Assembly: GCF_007280555.1 (NCBI RefSeq) | Contig: NZ_VKDB01000009.1 | Location: forward strand, 1 to 64,000 | Source: Deinococcus detaillensis | GTDB lineage: Bacteria > Deinococcota > Deinococci > Deinococcales > Deinococcaceae | Length of the DNA stretch: 64,000 nucleotides | Direction of reading: 5' to 3' | In this document: positions 51,134 through 60,250 of the stretch, one piece after another | How positions within the stretch are numbered: the stretch's first letter is position 1 | Layout: each line of letters starts with the position of its first letter | The notes under the pieces: generated by a model | Database searches by the model: none | Told to the model about the DNA's origin: nothing | Seen by the model: the letters and a program-made list of their open reading frames with translations, nothing else | Position numbers and translations under genes: made by a program

Positions 51134-52775
51134 TCCGATGAATGACGAGAGAGAAGGACTGCCGGAAGGGTGGGTGGAGACGACTTTGGGCGAAATGGTC
51201 GCAGGCGTAGAGGCGGGGCTGAATGTCAAATGCGAGGAACGGCCACCTGAAAGTAACGAACGAGGCTTAGTCAAAATCAGTGCTGTCACATGGGGCAGAT
51301 TTCAGGAAGATCAAAGTAAAACGTTGTCAGTCAGTACAATAGTTCCCGAAAACAGAAGAATTGAGCCAGGAGATTTTCTGATTTCGCGAGCTAACACAAT
51401 AGAACTGGTGGGCGCTTGTGTCATTGTGAATCACATCACACGAAATCTTTATCTATCCGACAAGGTGTTGAGGCTGAGATTCAAAGTAGAAAATCAAAAG
51501 TCTTGGATACTTCACTTTTTGCGCTCTAAAGAAGGACGTAACCAAATTGAAAGTCTATCTAGTGGAAACCAACTCTCAATGCGGAATCTTTCTCAGAATG
51601 CTTTGCTTTCAATTTTACTTCCCCTTCCCCCTCTCCCCGAGCAAACTCGCATTGCCGACAAGCTCGATGCCCTCCTCTCCCGCGTGGAGTCTGGCCGGGA
51701 GCGGCTGGAGCGTGTGCCGAAGCTGCTGAAACGCTTCCGCCGGAGCGTGCTGAGCGCGGCAGTGAGTGGGGAACTGACGCGGGAGTGGCGCGGGGGCGGG
51801 GATGCGGAGTGGGAGGAAATTGCTGTTGGAGACGTTGTAACCGCACTTAATGGCCGTCCATTTCCCAGTGCTGAATACACAACTGCGGGTGTCCGGTTGA
51901 TACGTCCTGGCAATTTGCACATCTCAGGAAAAGTGGTTTGGACAGAGAAAAATACTAGCTATCTGCCCGAATCATGGCTAACTGATAATGCGTCCTTCCT
52001 CATGCATCAAGGTGACCTGCTAATGAATCTTACGGCGCAGTCACTGAAAGACGAATTCTTGGGCAGAGTATGCGTGAAAGAAGATAACATCCCAGCGTTA
52101 CTCAATCAGCGTATTTGTGCTTTTAAACCGAAGACTAAATACGATGTGCGTCCGTATCTATGGGTTTACTTCAAATCACCGCAATTTAGATTATTTGTTG
52201 ATACGTTAGATACTGGAACTTTAATTAAGCATATCCATAGCAGGCAGGTTTTGGCACATGAAATGCTATTTCCAAAATCCGTAGAACAAACCGAAATCGT
52301 GCGCCGTGTCGAAGCCCTCTTCGCCATTGCAGACCGCATTGAGGCCCGCTATCAATCGGCCCTGACCACCTTCAATCGCCTCACGCCTGCGCTGCTGGCG
52401 AAGGCATTCCGGGGCGAGCTGGTGCCACAAGATCCCAACGACGAATCGGCCTCGGTGTTGCTGGAACGCATCCGGTTAGCGCGGGCCACGTCGGGCGACA
52501 AGCCCAAGCGGGGGCGCGGGGCGGCGAAGGAAACGGGCAGCGTAAAGCCAGACCGCCCAGCGCCAGACAACACCGCGCCGAAACGCCGGGGCAGGCCGCC
52601 CAAAGCGCAGGCGGAAGCGCCGGGCATTGCTCAGGCCAGCAGCTACGAGGACGCCGTGCGGCAACTGGAAGCCCAGAAGGCGGCCAGGGCAGCGGCGGGC
52701 AAGCTGGAGGGAGCGCAGGTCGAACGCGGCACCCGGCAAGGCGAGCTGTTTGGGAACACGGAGATCAACTCATGA
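51123..52775 (+). CDS. hsdS: Type I restriction-modification specificity subunit
   Basis: A 550-aa subunit with two target-recognition domains. TRD1 covers about residues 10-165 (LPEGWVETTLGEMV to LLPLPPLPEQTRIADKLDALL). Then come a conserved helical spacer, TRD2 (about 220-400, WEEIAVGDVVTALNGRPF to EQTEIVRRVEALF) and a second helix. The two TRDs are much more AT-rich than the helices, showing exchange of specificity modules. The C-terminal 120 residues are Lys/Arg/Pro/Ala-rich and include RRGRPPK, an AT-hook-like motif not usual in HsdS. Starts inside the preceding gene's end. Confidence 0.93.
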   Translation: MTTDPMNDEREGLPEGWVETTLGEMVAGVEAGLNVKCEERPPESNERGLVKISAVTWGRFQEDQSKTLSVSTIVPENRRIEPGDFLISRANTIELVGACVIVNHITRNLYLSDKVLRLRFKVENQKSWILHFLRSKEGRNQIESLSSGNQLSMRNLSQNALLSILLPLPPLPEQTRIADKLDALLSRVESGRERLERVPKLLKRFRRSVLSAAVSGELTREWRGGGDAEWEEIAVGDVVTALNGRPFPSAEYTTAGVRLIRPGNLHISGKVVWTEKNTSYLPESWLTDNASFLMHQGDLLMNLTAQSLKDEFLGRVCVKEDNIPALLNQRICAFKPKTKYDVRPYLWVYFKSPQFRLFVDTLDTGTLIKHIHSRQVLAHEMLFPKSVEQTEIVRRVEALFAIADRIEARYQSALTTFNRLTPALLAKAFRGELVPQDPNDESASVLLERIRLARATSGDKPKRGRGAAKETGSVKPDRPAPDNTAPKRRGRPPKAQAEAPGIAQASSYEDAVRQLEAQKAARAAAGKLEGAQVERGTRQGELFGNTEINS

Positions 52776-52803
52776 TCCGTCTTCAGATACTGAGCGTCCG
52801 GAT

Positions 52804-52823
52804 TGTTCTTACCGGTAAGAACA
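52804..52823. promoter_or_regulatory. Candidate parS site, upstream copy
   Basis: TGTTCTTACCGGTAAGAACA, a perfect 20-bp palindrome 25 bp before the parA start. An identical copy lies after parB. It may also act as an operator for autoregulation. Confidence 0.85.
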
Positions 52824-52848
52824 GCCCGACACGCTAACCTGAAGACAG

Positions 52849-53619
52849 ATGAAAACAGTCACCCTCTTCAACCATGCCGGTGGCGCGGGCAAAACCAGCA
52901 TCACCCTGAATGCCGGGTACGAACTCGCCCGCTCGGGTCTGCGAGTCTTACTGATTGATCTCGACCCGCAGGCCAACCTCACCACCTGGCTGGGCGTCGA
53001 AGACCCTGAACTCAGCGAAACGGTTCACCCAGTCGCCACTGAGGGCCGTCCTCTGCCTCAGCCGCGCCGGGTGCATGGTCTGGACCTCATTCCCTCACGG
53101 GTAGACCTCGCGCTGGCCGAGGCGATCATGCCTGGCCGGATCGCTGCCGAACTCTCGCTCCACCAAGCTCTTCAGCCGATTCAGGAGCGTTACGACGTCG
53201 TCCTGATCGACAGCCCGCCCAGTGTCGGCAAGCTGGCGGCGCTGGGGGCTTTGGCGTCCGACAACTTGATCGTCCCCATCCAGACCCGCAACAAGGGAAT
53301 CAACGCCCTGCCGGGCCTGAGCGCGGTGATGCACATGTACCACGGTCTGCGACCCAACCTGAACGTGGCCCTCTACGTGCCCACCATGTACGACGCCCGG
53401 CGCAGCCATGACCGCGACATGCTCGAACTGATCCGGTCCCAGCTCGCTCCGGTTGCCGAACCGCTGGCGCAGCGCGAATCGGTCTGGATGGACAGCGGCC
53501 TCGCTGGAGTTCCCGTCGGTGTGTTCGCGCCAAGTAGCAAGGTCGCCGACGACGTCCGGCAGTTGACCCGGCAGATCGCTGCGGCACTTCAACTGCCCTA
53601 CCCGCAGGAAACCGTATGA
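52849..53619 (+). CDS. parA: Partition ATPase ParA
   Basis: A 256-aa ParA: Walker [10 protein letters not shown] at residues 8-16 (first Lys of KGG replaced by Ala), [26 protein letters not shown] and [10 protein letters not shown]. It forms the ATP-dependent moving part of plasmid segregation with ParB and parS. The lack of an N-terminal extension puts it with chromosomal-type ParA/Soj. Its stop overlaps the parB start (ATGA). Confidence 0.92.
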   Translation: MKTVTLFNHAGGAGKTSITLNAGYELARSGLRVLLIDLDPQANLTTWLGVEDPELSETVHPVATEGRPLPQPRRVHGLDLIPSRVDLALAEAIMPGRIAAELSLHQALQPIQERYDVVLIDSPPSVGKLAALGALASDNLIVPIQTRNKGINALPGLSAVMHMYHGLRPNLNVALYVPTMYDARRSHDRDMLELIRSQLAPVAEPLAQRESVWMDSGLAGVPVGVFAPSSKVADDVRQLTRQIAAALQLPYPQETV

Positions 53620-54521
53620 CCCGGCCAAAACGCGACGTCAACAAGCTGGCCGGACTCCTCACCATTGCCGCCGAGGCTGGTCGTCCGGTTAGCACGGTCG
53701 TCACGTCCCTGCCGGTCACGCTGCTCGGTCCCGGCGCGGGTCAGCCGAGACGTGATTTCGATCCAGTGAAGCTCGAACAACTGACCAGCAGCATCCGCGA
53801 ACACGGCGTGCTGCAACCACTCCTGGTCCGTTCGGTGGGAGATCGTTATGAGATCGTGGCTGGTGAGCGGCGCTGGCGGGCGGCCCAGGCAGCGGGCCTC
53901 CAGGACGTGCCTGTTCTTGTGCGGGAGATTGACGCTGAGCAGGCGCAGCAGTTCGCCCTGATCGAGAACCTGCAACGCGAAAACCTCAACGCGATTGACG
54001 AGGTGGACGCCAAACTGGCACTGGTGGCTCTCACGCTGGGCCTGTCGCCTGTCGCCGCCCGCAACCGGCTGACCCAGATGCTCCGGGAACGGCGCAGTGA
54101 GCAGCCCAGTGAGCAGCACGAAGCGCTAGAGCAGCTTTTCTCGGTTCTCGGCGAGACGTGGACCTCTTTCACTAAGAACAAGCTGCGGATTCTCAATTGG
54201 CCACCCGCTGTCCTTAAAGCGGTGCGGGCCGGTCTCCCGTTCACAGTAGCCGGTGTTATCGTCACGGCCACGCCGGGGATGCAGGCCGATCTGATTGAAC
54301 AGGCGCAAGCGGGGGCGGGCCGTGAGGCTCTGCGCAAAATCGTCAGGGAAACGCGAGTCAAATCATCTGCCCTCAAGATTGAACGCAGTCGTGTGGCGAG
54401 CGTACTCCTGTCCGAGGCCTGGTTCCGTCGGCTGGACGCCAAACGGCAGCAGGCCCTGCAAGACTGGCTTGACCGGATGCCAGAGAGCCTGAAGGAAGCC
54501 CTTGCAGAGGGTGACCTTTGA
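53616..54521 (+). CDS. parB: Partition protein ParB
   Basis: A 301-aa ParB/Spo0J: LEQLTSSIREHGVLQPLLVRSVGDRYEIVAGERRWRAA (N-terminal CTP-binding part with the GERRWRA box), FALIENLQRENLNAIDEVDA, then a helix-turn-helix region (LGLSPVAARNRLTQML) and a helical C-terminus. Coupled to parA. Its expected targets are the two identical palindromes at 52804 and 54609. Confidence 0.92.
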   Translation: MTRPKRDVNKLAGLLTIAAEAGRPVSTVVTSLPVTLLGPGAGQPRRDFDPVKLEQLTSSIREHGVLQPLLVRSVGDRYEIVAGERRWRAAQAAGLQDVPVLVREIDAEQAQQFALIENLQRENLNAIDEVDAKLALVALTLGLSPVAARNRLTQMLRERRSEQPSEQHEALEQLFSVLGETWTSFTKNKLRILNWPPAVLKAVRAGLPFTVAGVIVTATPGMQADLIEQAQAGAGREALRKIVRETRVKSSALKIERSRVASVLLSEAWFRRLDAKRQQALQDWLDRMPESLKEALAEGDL

Positions 54522-54608
54522 AGTTCGCGTAAGATCTCACGACGCTGCGCCGCTGTCGGGGCCGGTGGATGCGGATACCCTGATCGTCCTCCACACTCTG
54601 GCTTGAAA

Positions 54609-54628
54609 TGTTCTTACCGGTAAGAACA
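54609..54628. promoter_or_regulatory. Candidate parS site, downstream copy
   Basis: TGTTCTTACCGGTAAGAACA, identical over all 20 bp to 52804-52823, about 90 bp after the parB stop. The rest of 54522-54838 shows no gene. Confidence 0.85.
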
Positions 54629-54838
54629 GCCGAACCCATCATTTTGGAAACAGACGCTCGTCTTTTCATCTCTCACGCTGGAGAGGCTTTGAAGTGCCTG
54701 TGTTCGCTGGCTCTGTCTCTGGGTCCTGTCACCGCCGCGCCGTTGCTTGGAGCCACCGACTCGTTTTCTGTCGCCCGCACCGGTCGACTGGTGCAAGAGC
54801 GAGTCGGTGCGGAGAATGGCAATCAGTGGAGGCTCAGG

Positions 54839-57364
54839 TCATCCTGAGGGAAAGGCCTTCAGAAACGCGTAAATCACCCGGAGCTTTTTGACGCCTGCGG
54901 TGTCGAACCGGACCTCAACGTCGGTGCTTTCGCCCGCATTTTCAATCCCGATGATGATGCCCCGTCCACATTTCGGATGCGAAACCGTCATCCCAACCCG
55001 CACCTCTGCTGGACTCAGCGCGCTGCCGCTCCGGCTCTGAGTGCGGCCCAGCGCATCTTTCAGACCAGAAGGCTTGGCGGGCACTGGTTTGGGCGTGTGC
55101 CGCTCACTCTGTTCCCGTATGAGATCCGGCAGATCAGGGAACAGCAGGAGTGCTGGGTCGTCCGCCAGCACGACCTGACCGTGATGGGCATACCGCTCCA
55201 GACTGAGCTGATTGATGGTTTCACGCTGGCCCTGGAATGGCCCGGCTTGCTCAATGAGCTGACTCAATGCGGCGAAACGTTGCTGGAGACGTGAGCGCTG
55301 CTGCTCGCCAAACCACAGTTGAATGAACTGCTGATGCTGATAGAACTGCAAGGTTTCACTGGCCTCGAACGTTTCACGGGCGCTCAGGGTCGCCGGGTCA
55401 CGGACCAGCAAGCCGTGGAGCCGTGCGTGGGCGGCCACCAAGCGCTCATGCGACACAGCCGTCAGAAAGGTTGTGGGTTCCGAGGAATCCACAATCAGAT
55501 GAAGTTCCCGCTTGGCCCGCGTCAGCGCGACGTAAAACACCCGGCGTTCTTCCTCCGCAGCGGCTTGGTCAGGATTTTCGCGGATTTTGTACAGCGACGC
55601 TTTGCAGTCTGGGATCAACACCACCGGGAATTCCAGGCCCTTGGCCCGGAACGCGGTCATGATGACGACGCGCGGCACGTCGCCTTCCTCGCGGATCAGT
55701 TTGGCCTCATGCCGTGCCTGCTGACTGAGGTGAGCGATGTACGTCACCAATTCTCCCAAAGAGCGCTGCTGGGCCATTTCCGCCAGCGCCCGCACGCTAC
55801 CGGTGCGTTCTTCCCCAAACTCTCTGGTGGGAGCGGAATCGATCAGGTGCTGGGTGTATCCGATCGCCTCCGCAAAATCCAGTAACGGCTCTTTGCCTTC
55901 ACTCATGCCCAGACTGTCGGTCAGGTCGCCGAGGGCGCTGCTGAGCTTCTTGACTTCTTTGAGTTCGTAGTGGCGCAGACTACTTGACAGGTCACCGAGT
56001 ACGTCCGGTAGGCGTTGACCACCTTTCCACAGCCGCTTGCTGATGTCTTCCACCAGTTGACCTCGCAAATAGCGGTTGGGAACGTTGGCCACCATGCGCC
56101 AGTCTTTGAGCAGCGTCAACCGGCGCTCACTTTCAATCTCCAGGCCGCGCTGCACATCGAAGTCGGCCATTGCCAGACGCAGATAAGCCAGCAAGACACC
56201 GACCTCCTGGCGCTGATAGAAGGGCTGGCCACCCACAATCAGGTAAGGGACACCTTTTTCAAGAAACACCTGCTCGAGTTCACCCGTCTGGGCGTATGTC
56301 CGAATCAGGATGGCGATGTCCGGCGCTGTCACGCCCTCAGCCAACTTTTCAATGGCCAGGTGAGCCGCCGCGCCAGTGCGGTGCTCGTGGAGAAACACGC
56401 CATTGCCCAACCGGGAGGCTTGCAAACGTTTGTACTCACGGACCGTGTTGCAGTTGATCACCTGATCCGCCAGGGCAATCACGCCCATCGGGCAACGGAA
56501 ATTGGTGGACAGGGTAAATTTTTGGGCGCGGTACCGCTCGGCGAACTCCAGGATGTAACGTGGATTCGCGCCTCGCCACTGATAGATGGTCTGGTCGTCA
56601 TCGCCAATGGCGGTGTAGCTGCGGCAAGTCGAGGCGATCAGATCGAGCATTTCGCTCTGAGCAAGATTGACGTCCTGGAATTCATCCACGTGAACGTAAT
56701 CCCATCTGCCCGCCATCGCCTCTTGCAACTGAGGAAAGCGGGCCATCAGCAGCCAGGCCTCGACCAGCGAGTCGTCGTAATCAATGGTCCCTTGCTTGCG
56801 CCTCAACTCATCGTGTCTGGCATACAGATCGGCGTACAGGCCGACGCTTTTATCAGGTGGGGAAATCAATGCCTTGGCTTGGTCGGGCAGGTCGCTGGGA
56901 AGATAAGGCAGTTGCAGATTGGCTTTCTGAACAGAGAGGTACGTGGCAAAATCATCGAACTTGACGTTGAAATAAGCTGTGCGCTGCGTCTCATCAGCGG
57001 CAATCAGTTGCGCTCTGGCCTCATTAAAAAGTTTGCGTGAGAAGTGCTCCTCGCCGAGGTGGAGTTCGGTCAGCCCGAGCCGTTTGGCCTCCTGTACGAC
57101 GCGGTAAGCCAGAGCGTGCAGCGTCAGGGAGGTCACGCCCTGCGTTTCCGGGTGCTTCTTGAGGCGCTCTTCGATGGTTCGGGCGGCTTCTCTGGAAAAG
57201 GTGCAGGCCAGGATGCGTTTGGGCTGCACCTGTGCCTGCCTCACCAGGTAGAGGATGCGTTCGATCATGGTCGTCGTTTTGCCTGATCCGGCCACGGCGA
57301 AAACGAGGGTGTGACCCTGAGTGTACTCGATGATGCGTTGCTGCTCGGAGGTGAGGTTCATCAT
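54839..57364 (-). CDS. UvrD/Rep-type superfamily 1 helicase
   Basis: An 841-aa 3'-5' DNA helicase: LTSEQQRIIEY (Q motif), AGSGKTTT at about residues 25-32, VDEFQDVN (motif II), IGDDDQTIYQWRGA (motif III), STNFRCP (IV), VVIMTAFRAKGLEF (V) and VALTRAKRELHLI (VI). After the motor the tail (VRVGMTVSHPKCGRGIIIGIENAGESTDVEVRFDTAGVKKL) resembles the Tudor-like C-terminal domain of PcrA/UvrD. AAAGGACGA precedes the ATG. It is a plasmid-borne extra copy of a repair/replication helicase. Confidence 0.93.
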   Translation of the reverse strand: MMNLTSEQQRIIEYTQGHTLVFAVAGSGKTTTMIERILYLVRQAQVQPKRILACTFSREAARTIEERLKKHPETQGVTSLTLHALAYRVVQEAKRLGLTELHLGEEHFSRKLFNEARAQLIAADETQRTAYFNVKFDDFATYLSVQKANLQLPYLPSDLPDQAKALISPPDKSVGLYADLYARHDELRRKQGTIDYDDSLVEAWLLMARFPQLQEAMAGRWDYVHVDEFQDVNLAQSEMLDLIASTCRSYTAIGDDDQTIYQWRGANPRYILEFAERYRAQKFTLSTNFRCPMGVIALADQVINCNTVREYKRLQASRLGNGVFLHEHRTGAAAHLAIEKLAEGVTAPDIAILIRTYAQTGELEQVFLEKGVPYLIVGGQPFYQRQEVGVLLAYLRLAMADFDVQRGLEIESERRLTLLKDWRMVANVPNRYLRGQLVEDISKRLWKGGQRLPDVLGDLSSSLRHYELKEVKKLSSALGDLTDSLGMSEGKEPLLDFAEAIGYTQHLIDSAPTREFGEERTGSVRALAEMAQQRSLGELVTYIAHLSQQARHEAKLIREEGDVPRVVIMTAFRAKGLEFPVVLIPDCKASLYKIRENPDQAAAEEERRVFYVALTRAKRELHLIVDSSEPTTFLTAVSHERLVAAHARLHGLLVRDPATLSARETFEASETLQFYQHQQFIQLWFGEQQRSRLQQRFAALSQLIEQAGPFQGQRETINQLSLERYAHHGQVVLADDPALLLFPDLPDLIREQSERHTPKPVPAKPSGLKDALGRTQSRSGSALSPAEVRVGMTVSHPKCGRGIIIGIENAGESTDVEVRFDTAGVKKLRVIYAFLKAFPSG

Positions 57365-57740
57365 TCGTCCTTTTGGAACAATGCCGAAATCGGTGAGTGA
57401 CCCGGCTCAGTGTTTGCTTCTGAATTTTTTCTACGCGAATTCTGTTCGTCATCAGCCATGAGCCCCGCCTTGCTTTCCCTGGGCGCTCCAGGTTCCATTT
57501 CGTCGCGCCGCTGAAACCGGGTCACGCACTTCATTGGTTACGTCCTGCGCTCTGGAAAAATGTGTCAACCGCACAAAGTGTAGATATGCAGCGCCAAACG
57601 AGCCAGCCACCCACACTTTGAGTGAGGAGTGTAGATGGCCGCTCTCGAATACGGACAAGCGATGACAGGATGTACAGCCTGATGCACCTGAATACGTAGA
57701 TACGTAGCGACTCGATCACATCTATTTCGGCCAGACGAGG
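57365..57740. other. 376-bp stretch without a supported gene
   Basis: Short minus-strand frames (60-70 codons) exist but have no coding pattern or recognisable family. No repeats were noted. Confidence 0.4.
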
Positions 57741-58062
57741 ATGTGGATGGCGCTATGCATGGCCGTGATCATGATGGGGCACATGCTCGACATCTACAGA
57801 AAACGCCGGGTCCTGAGTATCTTCATGGGCAGCCCTGTGGTGTTTGCCGGATCGTTGTAGCTGATGCGCTCGCAGGATACGGTGGGCGACGGGGCGCACA
57901 TGAAGGCCATGCTCTCGCACCATTCGATGGCCATCTTGAACAGTGAACGTGCGCAGATTAAGAGTCCCCGCGTCCGTCGGCTGATCGATGGCTCAAAGCC
58001 CAAGTTCGTGAGATCGCCGAGATGAAAGCGCTGATTGCCGCCTTGGAGAGCAGAAAGTAAGT
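57741..58062 (+). pseudogene. DUF305-type membrane protein, broken
   Basis: MWMALCMAVIMMGHMLDIYRKRRVLSIFMGSPVVFAGSL, then TAG, LMRSQDTVGDGAHMKAMLSHHSMAILNSERAQIKSPRVRRL, a frameshift near 57990, and REIAEMKALIAALESRK. The HH pair in LSHHSMAIL, the YRxxRV segment and the REIAEMK helix fit DUF305 proteins (membrane-anchored, metal-linked four-helix proteins often beside copper genes). One stop and one shift make it inactive. Confidence 0.75.
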
Positions 58063-58078
58063 GGGTCTGCCGTCCCGG

Positions 58079-58819
58079 TCATGATCCCAACTCGATCAGG
58101 TACAGGGCGATGAAGCCCAGGAAAAAAGCGCTGGTGATCCACGGCGTTTCCTTGATCTCGTGCGCCTCCACCAACAGCTCTTCAGTGACCAAGTACAGCA
58201 GCGCTGCCGCGCCGAAGGACAGCACGATTTCCAGCGGCAGCCCCGTGAGGCCTTGCAGCAGTGTGCCGCCCAGCGTGGCTCCTACGATCACCAGCATGCT
58301 CAGGCCACTGACCGTCAGGATGCTCCTGCTTTTGGACGCCCCGCGCTGACCCAGGCTGGCGGCCACCGAGAGGCCCAGGAACAGCAGTTCTAGGGTCAGC
58401 GCCACCACCAGCAGCGTTCCCACTCGCTCGCCCGCCGCGAAACCCACGCCGATCAGCAGGCCATCAATCAGGACGTCGATGCCTACTGCCGCCAGCAGCC
58501 CCGTGGCGGCGCGCGGTGCGGCTTCGCCGTCCGTCTCTTCCGCTTCTTCCGGATCGAGCCGTCCCACCAGCGCCCGAACGGCCAGCATGACGCCCACGCC
58601 GAGTGCGAAGCCGATCACCACGCCCAGGGGCTGATGGCCTTTTGTGATCTGGGGCAACAGCTCTCCGGCGACGGCGGCGAAAACCACGCCTGCCGCGAAG
58701 TGCTGCACGAAGCTGCGCACACGCGGACTGGGCGGGCGGAAACTCGCCACCACGCCGCCCAGGATGGTGGCGGTCACCGGGATCAACGTCAGCAGCAGAA
58801 GTTGGCTCAGGGCGATCAT
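58079..58819 (-). CDS. ZIP-family metal transporter
   Basis: A 246-aa membrane protein with about eight segments. FVQHFAAGVVFAAVAGELLPQI and GIDVLIDGLLIGVGFAAGE correspond to the fourth and fifth ZIP helices that carry the metal-binding His/Glu/Asp; in the second, Asp replaces the more usual His. An acidic loop (PEEAEETDGEA) lies between. It probably moves Zn2+ or another divalent ion inward. It ends 17 bp from the end of the DUF305 relic (convergent). Confidence 0.87.
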   Translation of the reverse strand: MIALSQLLLLTLIPVTATILGGVVASFRPPSPRVRSFVQHFAAGVVFAAVAGELLPQITKGHQPLGVVIGFALGVGVMLAVRALVGRLDPEEAEETDGEAAPRAATGLLAAVGIDVLIDGLLIGVGFAAGERVGTLLVVALTLELLFLGLSVAASLGQRGASKSRSILTVSGLSMLVIVGATLGGTLLQGLTGLPLEIVLSFGAAALLYLVTEELLVEAHEIKETPWITSAFFLGFIALYLIELGS

Positions 58820-59257
58820 AGACTGACGGTAGAGGACGCCGGACGCGGGCAGGTCAGAATGGCACTGTCACTTTCTTGGCCATCTCATGCGCTGGTCTAG
58901 TTGCCGCAACAGCCTGTTGACCGTTCCAAAGCCAGTGGTCTCCTGTCAACCAGAAGAAAAAGGACCTGTGAACTGAAAATTTCTCAGTGAGGGCGGGCTT
59001 CCAGCAGTTTCAGGGTGAAGACGCAGATCCAAAAACAGTTCGCCGTATGCCAGCACGGTGTAGCAAAGCGCGTACACGGGTCATCACTGCGCGTAGGGTG
59101 AAGTGCTTGATCACGTATCGTCAATCCCCAAGTTCAAGCCGCGTAGCTTGTCCTCTTGCTTGCTGCGCGTTGAGCAGCAAGAGGGACAAGTTCATGTTCG
59201 TGCACCTCGCCTCACGGGCGTGATAAACATGTCAGGCGGCTTGACCTAGTCTCAAGC
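58820..59257 (+). other. 438-bp gap containing a PAS/LOV-like relic
   Basis: At about 58990-59050 the plus strand reads GFQQFQGEDADPKTVRRMPA, close to the CRFLQGEGTDPEAIHQMRTA segment of the next gene. It is a degenerate fragment of a second PAS/LOV protein. The remainder shows no gene; a T/A-richer part before 59258 may contain the promoter. Confidence 0.45.
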
Positions 59258-60250
59258 ATGCCAAACACGCCGTCACCTGAGGGCGAGTTGTTGCGTCCCA
59301 TTGATCTCCAAGGTCCCAATCCAGATGCGCAAGCGCCTTCCCTCTTTACCGCCCATCTCCTGCCGAGTGATCAGCCTGCGTGGTTGTCGATGCTCGTCGC
59401 CGCGCTGACCAACGCCACCAATGGAATTGTCATCAGTGCCAACGTCAAGGGACGCCCCATTGTCTACTGCAACCCGGCGTTTGAACAGCTGACCGGCTAC
59501 ACCCGCAGCGAAATCGTAGGCCACAACTGCCGCTTCCTTCAGGGTGAGGGCACCGATCCTGAGGCCATCCATCAGATGCGGACGGCCTTCGACGCTGGAG
59601 CAGCGACTGAACTCGTGGTTCTGAATTACAAGAAAAGCGGAATGCCCTTCTGGAATGCCCTCAATATCGGACCGATCCACAATGCTCAGGGAACCTTGAC
59701 GCATTTCATCGGTGTTCAGACCGATGTGACCGAGCGCATCGACCTTCAAAAGCAACTGGAGCAACGCGCCTTCACCGATGTGCTCACCGGCCTGCCCAAC
59801 CGGGCGCAGTTCATGCATGAGCTGGAACGCGAGCTTGGTCTGGTCGACCGGCAAGGGCACCTCGCGCTGGGCTTCGTGGATCTGGACGACTTCAAGTCGG
59901 TCAATGACACTTACGGTCACAAGGCCGGAGACGAGCTGCTGATCCAGGTGGCTGCACGCTTGAGGGGCGTCGTCCGGGGAGCCGATCTGGTCGCGCGGCT
60001 GGCCGGGGACGAGTTCGTGCTGCTGCTAAGGCAAACCGCGTCCCGAGATGTTCTTGAACAGATCGGGTCCCGCACGCTGGACACGTTTCAGCGGCCATTC
60101 GTGCTGGACGCCGCGACCGTAACCGTCCACGCCAGTCTCGGTTTCGTCCAGCACGTCGCTGGAGAGCATGCAGCCGCCTTGCTGGAACGTGCGGACCACT
60201 GCATGTACGCTGCCAAACACCAGGGGAAAAACAGTTTCGTGACGGATTGA
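59258..60250 (+). CDS. LOV-GGDEF protein: probable blue-light-sensing diguanylate cyclase
   Basis: A 330-aa two-domain protein. Residues about 45-160 form a LOV-type PAS domain: GHNCRFLQ at 88-95 with the photoactive Cys91, and NYKKSGMPFWNALNI at 123-137 with the FMN-contacting Asn residues. A short coiled linker (TERIDLQKQLEQRAFTD) leads to a GGDEF domain (DVLTGLPNR, FVDLDDFKSVNDTYGH). The signature is AGDEF at 249-253 instead of GGDEF, and RGAD at 240-243 is an intact product-inhibition I-site. Light-controlled cyclic di-GMP synthesis is inferred from the domains; AGDEF variants can be active. Confidence 0.88.
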   Translation: MPNTPSPEGELLRPIDLQGPNPDAQAPSLFTAHLLPSDQPAWLSMLVAALTNATNGIVISANVKGRPIVYCNPAFEQLTGYTRSEIVGHNCRFLQGEGTDPEAIHQMRTAFDAGAATELVVLNYKKSGMPFWNALNIGPIHNAQGTLTHFIGVQTDVTERIDLQKQLEQRAFTDVLTGLPNRAQFMHELERELGLVDRQGHLALGFVDLDDFKSVNDTYGHKAGDELLIQVAARLRGVVRGADLVARLAGDEFVLLLRQTASRDVLEQIGSRTLDTFQRPFVLDAATVTVHASLGFVQHVAGEHAAALLERADHCMYAAKHQGKNSFVTD

